A stretch of DNA of 64,000 nucleotides from JABLTI01 sp035528035 (lineage in GTDB: Archaea; Asgardarchaeota; Heimdallarchaeia; JABLTI01): positions 62,001-126,000 of the forward strand of contig DATKZI010000032.1 of NCBI GenBank assembly GCA_035528035.1, written 5' to 3'. A program made the translations under genes and the position numbers. The notes beneath the pieces are model-generated. The model was not told the origin of the DNA and searched no databases. It saw nothing but the letters and a program-made list of their open reading frames with translations. Numbering within the stretch: the first letter of the stretch is position 1; each line of letters opens with the position of its first letter. This document shows, piece by piece, positions 27,225 through 34,952 of the stretch.

Positions 27225-27342
27225 ATCTCCAACTTACTTCTAATTTTCTATTCTGATTTTCTGTTCTCTTTTTTAAGCAAGTATTTTATAGCTTAAAGCT
27301 ACCTTCAAAAACTTGAAAGAATAAATTTTCTTGGTTGATTAT

Positions 27343-27948
27343 ATGAGAATCTTGATTGTAAGACATGGAGAAACAGCTTGGAATTTAACAGATAAGCGAT
27401 TTAGAGGGCAAATGGATATTGAACTTTCTCAGGAAGGTTTAGAGCAAGCTGATAAAACTGGCGTAGTATTAAAAGATGAAAATATTGACAAAATTTTATT
27501 TAGCCCAATGTCTCGTTGTAGGCAAACAGCTGAAGGTATTAAAAAGTTCCATCCAAAAAGTCAGCTAATAGAGGAACCATTGCTAATCGATATTAGTTTT
27601 GGTGATTGGGAGGGAAAAAGACATAGTGAAATTTTTGCTGAAAACCCTCAAGCTGAACATTTTTGGAATAATCAACCAGAAGAATTAGTATTTCCAAATG
27701 GAGAATCTTGGTATAGAGTATATGAGCGAGTAGATAAATTCTTCAAAAAAATTCGCGAACAAAAAGAAGAATTATTGGTGATTGTCTCACATAGAGTTGT
27801 TTTGAATATTATAATGCTATATTTACTGGGATTAGATACCAAACATTTTTGGGACTTTCATTTTGACAATTCTTCAATATCAGAGATAACAATTGAAAAG
27901 AATGGTAAATTTCAAATCATAAAAACAAATGATACACATCATCTCTAA
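27343..27948 (+). CDS. Histidine phosphatase / phosphoglycerate mutase-like protein
   Basis: A 201-residue enzyme of the histidine phosphatase superfamily. The phosphohistidine motif is LIVRHGETAWN at the N-terminus, with the second histidine in LVIVSHRVVL, the FSPMSRCRQTA arginine loop and the acid in DISFGDWEG. The members of this group include cobalamin and broad-specificity phosphatases. I chose the ATG at 27343, since TTG at 27331 would add four residues ahead of the core strand. Confidence 0.85.
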   Translation: MRILIVRHGETAWNLTDKRFRGQMDIELSQEGLEQADKTGVVLKDENIDKILFSPMSRCRQTAEGIKKFHPKSQLIEEPLLIDISFGDWEGKRHSEIFAENPQAEHFWNNQPEELVFPNGESWYRVYERVDKFFKKIREQKEELLVIVSHRVVLNIIMLYLLGLDTKHFWDFHFDNSSISEITIEKNGKFQIIKTNDTHHL

Positions 27949-27955
27949 CACTGAA

Positions 27956-28189
27956 TTATCTTTGTTTTCTCATATTTTTATAAGCTAAAGAAATGTCACG
28001 GGCTTTTATTGTTATTCTACCAGCAAATTTAGCAAATTCAGCAGCATCATCTGCTAACTCTTCTGCAATTATAGTTAACACTCGGCGTAATTCTTCTGCT
28101 CCTTGAGCACTTACACGTAAATCCGTTGTCTCTTTGATTATCTTTTCAAGTGGTGCTAAAGGCATTTCAGTTTTACTTTTCTTTGACAT
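27956..28189 (-). CDS. Archaeal histone
   Basis: A 77-residue (80 from 28198) histone-fold protein. The pattern is P-L-A-P-L-E-K-I-I, RVSAQGAEELRRVL, a long central helix IIAEELADDAAEFAKFAGR, then the loop TIKARDISLAY. It is short and without tails, as in euryarchaeal HMf-type histones. DNA compaction through dimers or hypernucleosomes is the known role. The GRITIKARDI motif is intact. It is the last chromosomal gene before the mobile block. Confidence 0.92.
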   Translation of the reverse strand: MSKKSKTEMPLAPLEKIIKETTDLRVSAQGAEELRRVLTIIAEELADDAAEFAKFAGRITIKARDISLAYKNMRKQR

Positions 28190-28359
28190 ATAAATCAAAC
28201 CATCTTCTTATCTTTGATAAAATATTAGTTTTAATATGTCCTTTTATAATTTTACGCTATTTTAAAGTTTTTTAATGTAAAAGAGGATTTTTGTCGGTAT
28301 TATTTCTTTTATTATAAAAATATTTGAGTTTTATTGTAATAATAAAAAAAGAAAAAAGA

Positions 28360-28374
28360 AACCCATAATGGGTT
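28360..28374. repeat. Palindrome at the left edge of the mobile element
   Basis: AACCCAT-A-ATGGGTT, a 7-bp palindrome with one central base. On the minus strand it is followed by a T-rich run, so it may stop leftward transcription; it could also be a site for the integrase or a regulator. Confidence 0.4.
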
Positions 28375-28467
28375 CATATAATATCAATATATTTGTATGC
28401 TTAAAGCAAAATATTAATAAAATACATTTTTTATATTAGAACTATAAAGAATTTGTCGGTGATAAAA

Positions 28468-30054
28468 ATGCCTAAGCAAAAAAATCCTATCTTACAAAAT
28501 GAAAAAATAGTTCAATTTTTGAATGATGAAATTAAGAATGCTCAAACAAAGAAAAGCTATTCTTACTCCATAGTTAGCTATATGAAATATCGTAATTTTT
28601 CATCTGTTGAAGAATTGCTTAAATCAGGAGAAAAAGAAATCTCTCATCTACTAGAATACCAAGAAATAAGCAAGACAACAAGGATCGCCTCATCCCATTT
28701 GAGAAGATTTCTCAGATTTTTTGGTTGTAAAATACAAGTACCTGGAAGAGAGAAAAGAAAGAAAGATAAATTTGATAATGACTCATTAATGCAAAGCTGG
28801 AAGAACTACTACTCAAATAAAGGAACTGCTGATAACGTTGTAAGAGCATTAACGAACTTTTGTAAGTTTCACAAAACTACTCCTACAAAATTAAAAGAAG
28901 ATGTTGAGAATTTTAGTAAGGGAATAATCAAAAGTATGTTGAAAAACTATTATAATGATAGAGTTCAAAAAGTCAAACATCAAGTGGCTTGGACAGAAGT
29001 AAATTATGTTAAGATTTTCTTTAGAGAATTTCTCGAAATAGAATTCCAATGGAGACGACAAGATATTCCTACAACTCCTAGAGGAATCATAAGCGAAGAA
29101 GATTTTGAACTAGAAAATTTCAAAGAATCTATCACTAAAGATAATTTTAGAGCAATGCTTTATCACGCAGATTTATTTGAAAAAGCAGTTTTACATACGA
29201 TGTGGAGCTCAGGATTGTCAAATATTGATGTTTGCAGATTGCAATTTAAATCATTTAAAAATATCATCAATCCTTTTGATCCAGTTGAATTAACAGAAGA
29301 ATTCTATCTTTTCCACCACATTAGAAGCAAAACAAAAATTTCTTTTTATGGGGTAATCTCTAAAAAAGCTCTCGAACTCATACAAGCACATTTGAGAAAG
29401 CAATATCATTATACTGATTCTATTCCTGATGATACTTATATTTTTACTAGCTTTTATTCAAAGAAACGAATTTATCCTGGAACAATTCGAAGGATCGTTA
29501 CTAAATTAATAAGCTTAGCAGAACTTGAAACTAATATCACACCAGCTCATTTCAGAAAAACTTTCTATCGTAAATGCAGAGAAGAAGCTCAAATGGACAA
29601 AACAATAGTTGAGATACTTATGGGACACTGGCGAGGTAATGGCACTAGCGATGATAGTTCATTGATGTCAGATTACCATTATGGCGATAGAAAAGCTTTC
29701 TATGAAAACTTAAAAACTAAGATACTTGAAGAAATGCAAAAATCTGTTGATATGCGATTATTTGACTTAGAAAAAGATGATTTGAAATATATGCAATTAG
29801 AGAGAGAAATGAATGACGAATTAAGTTATCTAAAAGAGGAAATACGAAAAAGAGATGAAAGATTCATCGAGTTAAAAATGGAATTTGAAGAAATGAAAGA
29901 GATAAGAACAACACAAGCAGAAATCTATGAACAAGAAAGAGAGGAACGATTAGCGATTCTTGAAACTCAAGAACCAGTTGAAAATCTAACAAAGAAATTA
30001 ACACAAGAAGAACTCAAAACTCTCAAAGAGCTAATAGCTAAAGTTAGCTCTTAA
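28468..30054 (+). CDS. int: Tyrosine recombinase/integrase, divergent
   Basis: A 528-residue site-specific recombinase (start choices: ATG 28468, GTG 28459). An N-terminal SAM-like DNA-binding region (1-150) is followed by the catalytic domain (about 220-430). The lysine of the beta hairpin is in RSKTKISF, the box II region is ITPAHFRKTF then LMGHWRG, and the nucleophile is probably the tyrosine in SDYHYGDRK. Where family members have G-L-R, this protein has SSGLSNIDV, so arginine I seems missing, and the histidine of HxxR is shifted by one. The C-terminus (440-528) is a charged coiled coil. It begins the mobile element and probably catalyses its integration unless inactive. Confidence 0.82.
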   Translation: MPKQKNPILQNEKIVQFLNDEIKNAQTKKSYSYSIVSYMKYRNFSSVEELLKSGEKEISHLLEYQEISKTTRIASSHLRRFLRFFGCKIQVPGREKRKKDKFDNDSLMQSWKNYYSNKGTADNVVRALTNFCKFHKTTPTKLKEDVENFSKGIIKSMLKNYYNDRVQKVKHQVAWTEVNYVKIFFREFLEIEFQWRRQDIPTTPRGIISEEDFELENFKESITKDNFRAMLYHADLFEKAVLHTMWSSGLSNIDVCRLQFKSFKNIINPFDPVELTEEFYLFHHIRSKTKISFYGVISKKALELIQAHLRKQYHYTDSIPDDTYIFTSFYSKKRIYPGTIRRIVTKLISLAELETNITPAHFRKTFYRKCREEAQMDKTIVEILMGHWRGNGTSDDSSLMSDYHYGDRKAFYENLKTKILEEMQKSVDMRLFDLEKDDLKYMQLEREMNDELSYLKEEIRKRDERFIELKMEFEEMKEIRTTQAEIYEQEREERLAILETQEPVENLTKKLTQEELKTLKELIAKVSS

Positions 30055-30074
30055 TCCTTTTTTAAAAAATAAAA

Positions 30075-30128
30075 AAAATGCTCAACGAGGAGCGAATAGC
30101 ATTTTTAGACTGATGCAATCAGTTTTTG
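30075..30128 (+). terminator. Double terminator after the integrase
   Basis: AAAATGCT (30075-30082) pairs with AGCATTTT (30098-30105), with inner GCTC/GGAGC, and is followed by T residues. A second hairpin ACTGAT-GCA-ATCAGT (30109-30123) is followed by TTTTG. Both suit termination of integrase transcripts. Confidence 0.6.
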
Positions 30129-30205
30129 TTTTTGATTTTTGAAGAAAAATTTCTATTGCTAGATTTTTTTTTGAGAAAAATTCTTTTCTCTATTCGATTT
30201 GTAAA

Positions 30206-30356
30206 TTCCTTCTGGAAAAGGAACATTACGATGAATGATAGAACGTGGTAGAATTATCAAACGTTCCATCAATTGTTATCTCTCTTTCGAGAGTGTAACC
30301 ATAAATGCGTGGGAGAATCAGACCCCACGCAGGACTTTAGAAAATCTAAATTTTCT
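30206..30356. ncRNA. Run of five hairpins, possible structured RNA or origin
   Basis: Five perfect or near-perfect hairpins in 151 bases: TTCCTT/AAGGAA (30206-30223), GAACGT/ACGTTC (30241-30266), GTTA-CTCTC/GAGAG-TAAC (30275-30299), TGCGTGGG/CCCACGCA (30306-30331), AGAAAAT/ATTTTCT (30339-30356). The stretch is richer in GC than the surrounding DNA and has no reading frame. It may encode a small RNA or be an ssDNA-type replication or recombination site. Strand unknown. Confidence 0.4.
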
Positions 30357-30440
30357 GTGATAGTTCTTTAGTTATTAACAGGTTATTTCCACTACTAAAA
30401 TAAACATTGAAAAAAGGGATCAATATAGTTTTTGTCTAAT

Positions 30441-30543
30441 CATTTATAAATGTTTTAATTTTTATATATAATTGTTTTGTTTTTTAGATAAAGTTATCAT
30501 TTATAAATGATATAATGATTTAATCAATAAACATTTATAAAGG
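30441..30543. repeat. CATTTATAAATG palindrome cluster
   Basis: Palindrome CATTTATAAATG at 30441-30452 and again at 30498-30509, where it extends to 16 bp (30496-30511), plus a partial copy CATTTATAAAGG at 30532-30543. Spacing is 57 and 34 bases. They lie upstream of the replication ATPase, so they could be operators of a regulator or origin-binding sites. Confidence 0.5.
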
Positions 30544-30736
30544 TTAAATAGAAGACTATATAAATGTTGATGTACATAGTATGTATGTAACTTTTCTTTT
30601 ATGAAAGGGGTTTAAAACGAAAAAAAAGTATTAATCAGAAAATAGAAAACGAAAAAAGGATAAACGAAAAGTAAAAACGAAAAAAATTTACGCTGATTGC
30701 TTTCTTAGGAAAGTATCATATCATATATTTTCTGAC

Positions 30737-30800
30737 TCTAAATCTTCGTTAAACGATTATTTAGAAGAGCTGAGAGGGTTATCGTTTTCTCTCTCAGCTC
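30737..30800 (+). promoter_or_regulatory. Two leader hairpins before the replication gene
   Basis: An imperfect hairpin with CTCTAAAT and ATTTAGA-GAG arms (30737-30769) abuts a perfect 10-bp hairpin GAGCTGAGAG (30767-30776) / CTCTCAGCTC (30791-30800), which is followed by a T-rich stretch 40 bases before the start codon. Sharing of the GAG makes the two stems partly exclusive, as in attenuators. Confidence 0.4.
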
Positions 30801-30840
30801 AATACTATTTTTTGTTTGGAATTAAAACAGGAGAAAATAT

Positions 30841-32373
30841 ATGAGTATGAAAAATATAAATGAAAAACTTGAAAATCAAATCTTTGATGGATTTATCAAA
30901 GAAAATGATTATACAGTAACAGAATATGAAAAAAATATTCCAATGTTTGAAAAAGTAATCAAAGACATTTATGATGTTTGGGATATTTTTGAAGATGTTC
31001 AATTAAATAAACGTGGTATATTATTTTTAATATCACGTTTAATTCGTGGGAATGGCACTGATAAATTTATAGGATATACAGATGCCAGTTTTAAATATAT
31101 CATTTTTACAGCAATAGCAACCTTAAGCTCAATTATGAATAAGAAATATTATGTCATTGATGGATCAAAACACAAGATAACTGTAAGTGATAATGAAAAA
31201 GAGGATATTGGCAAATCCTTTGCCACTGTTTCAATAATGCTTATTGGTGATTCGCGAAGTAGAAAATCTACCTGCACAGGATACTTAACACAAACATTAG
31301 AAGATATAAACAAAGATTTACTTTCTCCACAAGAAATGACACCTGAATCGTTTGTGGAATTTTTAGCTAATATTATTACAAATTTTGGATCAATAGCGGT
31401 TTGGACAAATGACGAAATTTCAGCTTTCTTTTCTGGTGTTAAATCCAAGAGATATTTAGCTACACTACCACCTATTTTATCAAGACTTATAGATGGCAGA
31501 GATTATACCAGAAAAACAAGAGGTTATGGGAACGAATGTGTAGAAGAACCTTTTGTAAACTTAGTTTGGGCAACAACTCCCAGCTCAGTTAAGTATTTCG
31601 AAGAGGAGTATTTCCAACAGGGGCTTTTCAACCGAATAATTTTCGTAACTGATGAATCTGATAATGATAAGAATTTTAAAAGAAAACGAAAAACACCATA
31701 CACTGAAGAGGAAAATAAATTGAGAGATGGTATCACCAATATTCTAAAATTAATCAATGATAACAAATACACTAGAAAAGATAAAGTTCAATTTAGTTTC
31801 ACAGATGAGGCTTTAGAAACAGTAGCATTATTTGAAGAAGTTATTTTATTCACAAAAAATAAGTTCAAAGATTATTTACATTATGATGGTAGCTATTTTG
31901 TTGCTTTAAATGATTTTGTGGAACGTTTAGCAATGATTTTTGCAGTTGATAAATTAGATTATGATTTGTTAAAAGATGAATCAACAAAAGAAACTAATTT
32001 TATCATAGATAAACAAGATGTTCTAGCAGCTATCAAATTCACTAAAATGATTTATGATTCGTATGATGAAATTGCTCAAGCACGTAAGAGCCACTTTACA
32101 AAGAAGAAATATGAATCTGAAATGGCGATTCAAGATGATGTTTTACAAATAATAAAAGATAATGTTGGTAAATATTCTAAGAGAATTGAATATCAAAATA
32201 AATCAAATGAGATTGATTGGACTTTACTTTATTCAAAAGTGAAGATTCCAACTGATGATTTGAAAAATATCATTGATGACTTAGAAGATAGAAAAGAAAT
32301 TGTTTTGAAAAATATCGAGCGGAATGGCAGACCGTTACGGATCATTCGATTAGTAGGTGAAGGAAATTGCTGA
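30841..32373 (+). CDS. DUF3987-like replication ATPase (putative helicase)
   Basis: A 510-residue P-loop protein probably used to replicate the element. The Walker A position reads IGDSRSRKSTC near residue 137, with arginine where the last glycycl residue is normal. AVWTNDEISAFF is a Walker B-like segment, and WATTPSS plus GLFNRIIFV give sensor and arginine-finger features of SF3/DUF3987 ATPases. The last 100 residues look like a winged helix (QDDVLQIIKDN...LKNIIDDLEDRKEIVLK). Proteins of this type are frequent on plasmids and viruses. Iteron-like repeats start just after its 3' end. Confidence 0.65.
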   Translation: MSMKNINEKLENQIFDGFIKENDYTVTEYEKNIPMFEKVIKDIYDVWDIFEDVQLNKRGILFLISRLIRGNGTDKFIGYTDASFKYIIFTAIATLSSIMNKKYYVIDGSKHKITVSDNEKEDIGKSFATVSIMLIGDSRSRKSTCTGYLTQTLEDINKDLLSPQEMTPESFVEFLANIITNFGSIAVWTNDEISAFFSGVKSKRYLATLPPILSRLIDGRDYTRKTRGYGNECVEEPFVNLVWATTPSSVKYFEEEYFQQGLFNRIIFVTDESDNDKNFKRKRKTPYTEEENKLRDGITNILKLINDNKYTRKDKVQFSFTDEALETVALFEEVILFTKNKFKDYLHYDGSYFVALNDFVERLAMIFAVDKLDYDLLKDESTKETNFIIDKQDVLAAIKFTKMIYDSYDEIAQARKSHFTKKKYESEMAIQDDVLQIIKDNVGKYSKRIEYQNKSNEIDWTLLYSKVKIPTDDLKNIIDDLEDRKEIVLKNIERNGRPLRIIRLVGEGNC

Positions 32374-32384
32374 AAAATTGTTTT

Positions 32385-32644
32385 TCTAATTGCTCTAATT
32401 ACTCTAATTGCTCTCTATATATGAATGATGATTTTGTATATAGTAAGAGTAATAAGAGTAAAAAGAGCAGTTTGAATGCTCAAAATCATTTACTATTCCT
32501 GTACAAAAAATCGAAAAAACCTAATTACTCTCTAATTACTCTTATTTTTAGAGTAATTAGACTTTTTCAGCGATTTTTTGGTAAAATGTTAACGATTTTT
32601 ATTCTAATTGCTCTAAAATTTAGAGCAGTTAGAGAGCAATTAGA
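32385..32644. repeat. Iteron-like array TCTAATT(A/G)CTCT with hairpins
   Basis: Three overlapping direct copies at 9-bp steps (32385-32396, 32394-32405, 32403-32414), an imperfect inverted copy (32446-32457), then two perfect 12-bp hairpins: TCTAATTACTCT (32531-32542) with AGAGTAATTAGA (32550-32561), and TCTAATTGCTCT (32603-32614) with AGAGCAATTAGA (32633-32644). The A-T to G-C change is compensated on the other arm. It sits after the replication gene and is a candidate origin or copy-number control. A frame running over it is only the repeats translated. Confidence 0.65.
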
Positions 32645-32686
32645 CTTTTACAAAAAAAGAGGTAAAATAAGATGATAGTACAAAAA

Positions 32687-32737
32687 ATTACATTTGAATT
32701 CTTAATATATATATACTAAAATAAATTCAAATGTAAT
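32687..32737. repeat. 14-bp inverted repeat around an AT-rich loop
   Basis: ATTACATTTGAATT (32687-32700) and AATTCAAATGTAAT (32724-32737), with a TATATATA loop. It precedes the next gene by 39 bases. An operator or duplex-unwinding element are both possible. Confidence 0.5.
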
Positions 32738-32775
32738 AAATTATACTGTATAAAAGATAAGGTGATAGGGAACAA

Positions 32776-33813
32776 ATGAAAAACGACTCTGAAAGAAATG
32801 TCAAAGAAAATATTGAAAAGAAATTTAGAAAAAGTAATTGCAATACAGAAAATGCTATAGTTGTTTCTAAATTTGAAAATGATGAATTAAAAAAGTATTA
32901 CTATAATACTGAAGAAGTTAGAGAGAAAGGTCTAACAAAGACATTATTTGAGTATTCAAATCCAGATTTAATTGTGATATTAAATTATCAACACATTAAA
33001 TTATATGATAAAAAACGTGTTGAAGGAGCATACGAAGTATTAAGAAATATAGAAGAAAAAAATCTGACAAATTTTAATTTTCACGAAAGTTATGGTAAAT
33101 TAGATAGGACTGAATCTTATTACACAAAAACAGCACTAAAAAAACGTGGTTGGACTGATAAGCTAATAGAGGATTTTCTAATTTTACCTGATGCAATTAG
33201 ACAGAATTTTCATCGCTTATCTAGAAATAAGATTAAATTTTATCTCCATAACAGAGTTGGTTCAATTGAGGAATCAGAAGAGTTTATTCAGTTTATCGGA
33301 AAAAAATTTGGTATGTCACTTGAAGAACGAAGATTAATTACAAATGCAAGAAATTTCGCTAAAAGAGAAGCTTATAAATCGAGATTACAAATTAATCGAA
33401 AACAGTTAATTGATGATTATGTTCTGCAAGAAATTGAACGCAATAAAAAATTAAAAAAAGAAAACTTATATGAACTTAAAAAATGGAAACCAAAGATTAA
33501 GGGTTATGATTTAACCTATAATGAATTGATGAAATTAGCTTGTGGTTCATTTAATGAATTACCTGATTATATTAAATATGATATTGAAGGTAAACCATTA
33601 ATAAATGAAACTGAGAAAGAATTTTTTGATAGAATTATCTTAAATTATGTACGCCATCATTTAACTGATTACGATAAATTTTTATCAAAATTAAATTATG
33701 CAAGTAATATAAAAATTGATGCAAATGAGAAAATCAATAAAGAAATAATCAAATATTATCCTTTCTTAGAAGAAGCTTGTGAAAGAAGAATAAATGCTTT
33801 AAAATCTGTTTAG
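32776..33813 (+). CDS. GWTD-motif protein of unknown function
   Basis: A 345-residue basic, helical protein. The middle has YTKTALKKRGWTDKLIEDFL...LPD... followed by FYLHNRVGSIEESEEF (about residues 115-170). A motif of this kind (t-L-k-x-x-G-W-T-D-x-L-I-x-x-F-L ... L-Y-x-x-x-R-V) recurs in uncharacterised bacterial proteins as I remember it, and probably binds nucleic acid. The rest is rich in K and E and not recognised. It lies downstream of the iteron array, so a replication or regulation role is possible. Confidence 0.55.
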   Translation: MKNDSERNVKENIEKKFRKSNCNTENAIVVSKFENDELKKYYYNTEEVREKGLTKTLFEYSNPDLIVILNYQHIKLYDKKRVEGAYEVLRNIEEKNLTNFNFHESYGKLDRTESYYTKTALKKRGWTDKLIEDFLILPDAIRQNFHRLSRNKIKFYLHNRVGSIEESEEFIQFIGKKFGMSLEERRLITNARNFAKREAYKSRLQINRKQLIDDYVLQEIERNKKLKKENLYELKKWKPKIKGYDLTYNELMKLACGSFNELPDYIKYDIEGKPLINETEKEFFDRIILNYVRHHLTDYDKFLSKLNYASNIKIDANEKINKEIIKYYPFLEEACERRINALKSV

Positions 33814-33896
33814 ATTCAAATCAAGAAATAATAAAGTAAGATATTATAAAAAGATGAAAAAAAAGTAACGCTTACTTTCTTGCCATAAAAAAATCC

Positions 33897-33947
33897 CACA
33901 CTCTAGGAGGAATTGGTTGGATCTGTGACAACCAAAAATAGAGTGTG
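33897..33947 (+). promoter_or_regulatory. Two-stem leader element with possible leader peptide
   Basis: Outer arms CACACTCTA (33897-33905) and TAGAGTGTG (33939-33947) enclose GGTTG (33915-33919) / CAACC (33929-33933). The strong AGGAGG at 33906 lies between them and leads into an 11-codon frame starting with TTG at 33913 and ending at 33948, overlapping the GTG start of the next gene. It could regulate translation of the small genes downstream. Confidence 0.4.
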
Positions 33948-34176
33948 ATAAAAACGAATAAAGAAATACAAGAAAAAATAAACAAATTAGCGGGATTTAT
34001 TCCTGAAGGGCCTGAGGAGAGAGAAATTAACTAAAAAATTTCTTTCTTTAGTTGATAGACTAAAAAATGATAATTCAGGAGTTTATGCTGAAAAAGAAGC
34101 ATTGAATATTCTCTATCATAGATATAAACGATTTAATTCTTTTCAACTAAATAAAATTTTGAAGGTGAGAGTTTGA
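33945..34176 (+). pseudogene. Small frameshifted gene
   Basis: A frame from GTG 33945 gives about 29 residues (VIKTNKEIQEKINKLAGFIP...) and stops at 34034. An overlapping frame one base off continues with KFLSLVDRLKNDNSGVYAEK... and stops at 34176, where its TGA overlaps the TTG start of the next gene, a sign of translational coupling. Together they read as one helical protein of about 75 residues broken near 34010-34030. It may be a mutation, a programmed shift or a base-calling error. Confidence 0.45.
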
Positions 34177-34361
34177 GAAAAAGAATCATTGATAAAATAT
34201 CAAAGAATCTTGCAATCAGATCCATTAATATCGGTCGATTATTCAGGGGAGAACAAGATGTCTTATTAACTAATGATAGAATAGAGGGATTAAAACAAGT
34301 AGCAGAAGCAATTAGTGATATTAGCGAAATTATTGAGATACTTGATAAGGTAAAACGCTAA
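34173..34361 (+). CDS. Small helical protein
   Basis: A 62-residue frame starting at TTG 34173, with GGTGAG upstream. It contains LAIRSINIGRLFRGEQDVLL and a long acidic helix (ISDISEIIEILDKVKR). It may bind protein or DNA. No family recognised; the overlap with the upstream frame supports that it is real. Confidence 0.45.
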   Translation: MRKRIIDKISKNLAIRSINIGRLFRGEQDVLLTNDRIEGLKQVAEAISDISEIIEILDKVKR

Positions 34362-34444
34362 GGCGATAGATTTTAAAATTACCAAAAATCATTTGATAAA
34401 TAGGTGCTATAATAATATCATATAGTGAAGATGAAATAGAAGAA

Positions 34445-34687
34445 ATGTTACGAGAGCTTGGTGATGAGGATTTTTTTAATGCCTATAAAGAGTATATGCA
34501 AAAAAGAAATAAGCTTATAGAATCACGAGAACAAGAATTAGCTAAAAAACAATTACCAGTTTTTACAAATTATAATATTAAATTCATTGATTCAGATTTA
34601 CGAATCTTAGATTTAGAATTTGGAATGCAATTTATAGTATTCTTGATAACAAAAAGTATTACTATTACCCGTGAAGTTCAGAAATGA
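34445..34687 (+). CDS. Small unknown protein, partly duplicated at the right end
   Basis: An 80-residue frame with a charged helix (YMQKRNKLIESREQELAKK) and a hydrophobic end (FGMQFIVFLIT). The last third is matched by the frame at 48170-48352 (LRILDLEFGMQFIVFL here, IRILNFEFGFQFILFL there). Upstream codons continue open without a standard start, so the true start may differ. Function unknown. Confidence 0.4.
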   Translation: MLRELGDEDFFNAYKEYMQKRNKLIESREQELAKKQLPVFTNYNIKFIDSDLRILDLEFGMQFIVFLITKSITITREVQK

Positions 34688-34952
34688 CTTGATATATTCA
34701 GTAAAAATAAATTATTCTATACTTGATTCTAAAAAATAATGAGAATTATTTAAAAAATATTTTTTGTAAATTTTATTTGTGAATATATTTGATTAGAAAG
34801 AATTAATCGAAGAAGAATGAGAAATATTATGATAATCTAGTAGCAGTAAAAAGTGATTTTATTGTGACTGTTATACAGAAATATATAAGATATTGAAAAA
34901 AAATTGATGGTAATTTAATCATCATAAAAAAGTTAGGAAGGTATTAGCCTTC

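Larger units (their letters stand above)
30055..30840. other. Structured non-coding region before the replication gene
   Basis: This 786-base gap has no gene-like frame. It holds two terminators, a run of hairpins (30206-30356), palindromes (30441-30543) and two leader hairpins (30737-30800). It separates the integrase from the putative replication ATPase and is a good candidate for an origin or a regulatory RNA. Confidence 0.6.

Noticed and set aside
28199..28452. Search for a left att copy matching the glyA 27-mer
   Set aside because: Only weak AT-rich similarity was seen (GCAAAATA near 28405), and it is in the opposite orientation, so not a direct repeat.
32367..32675. 102-codon open frame over the iteron array
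   Set aside because: The translation (SNCSNYSNCS...) merely echoes the 9-bp DNA repeats and hairpins; low complexity and no protein-like pattern.
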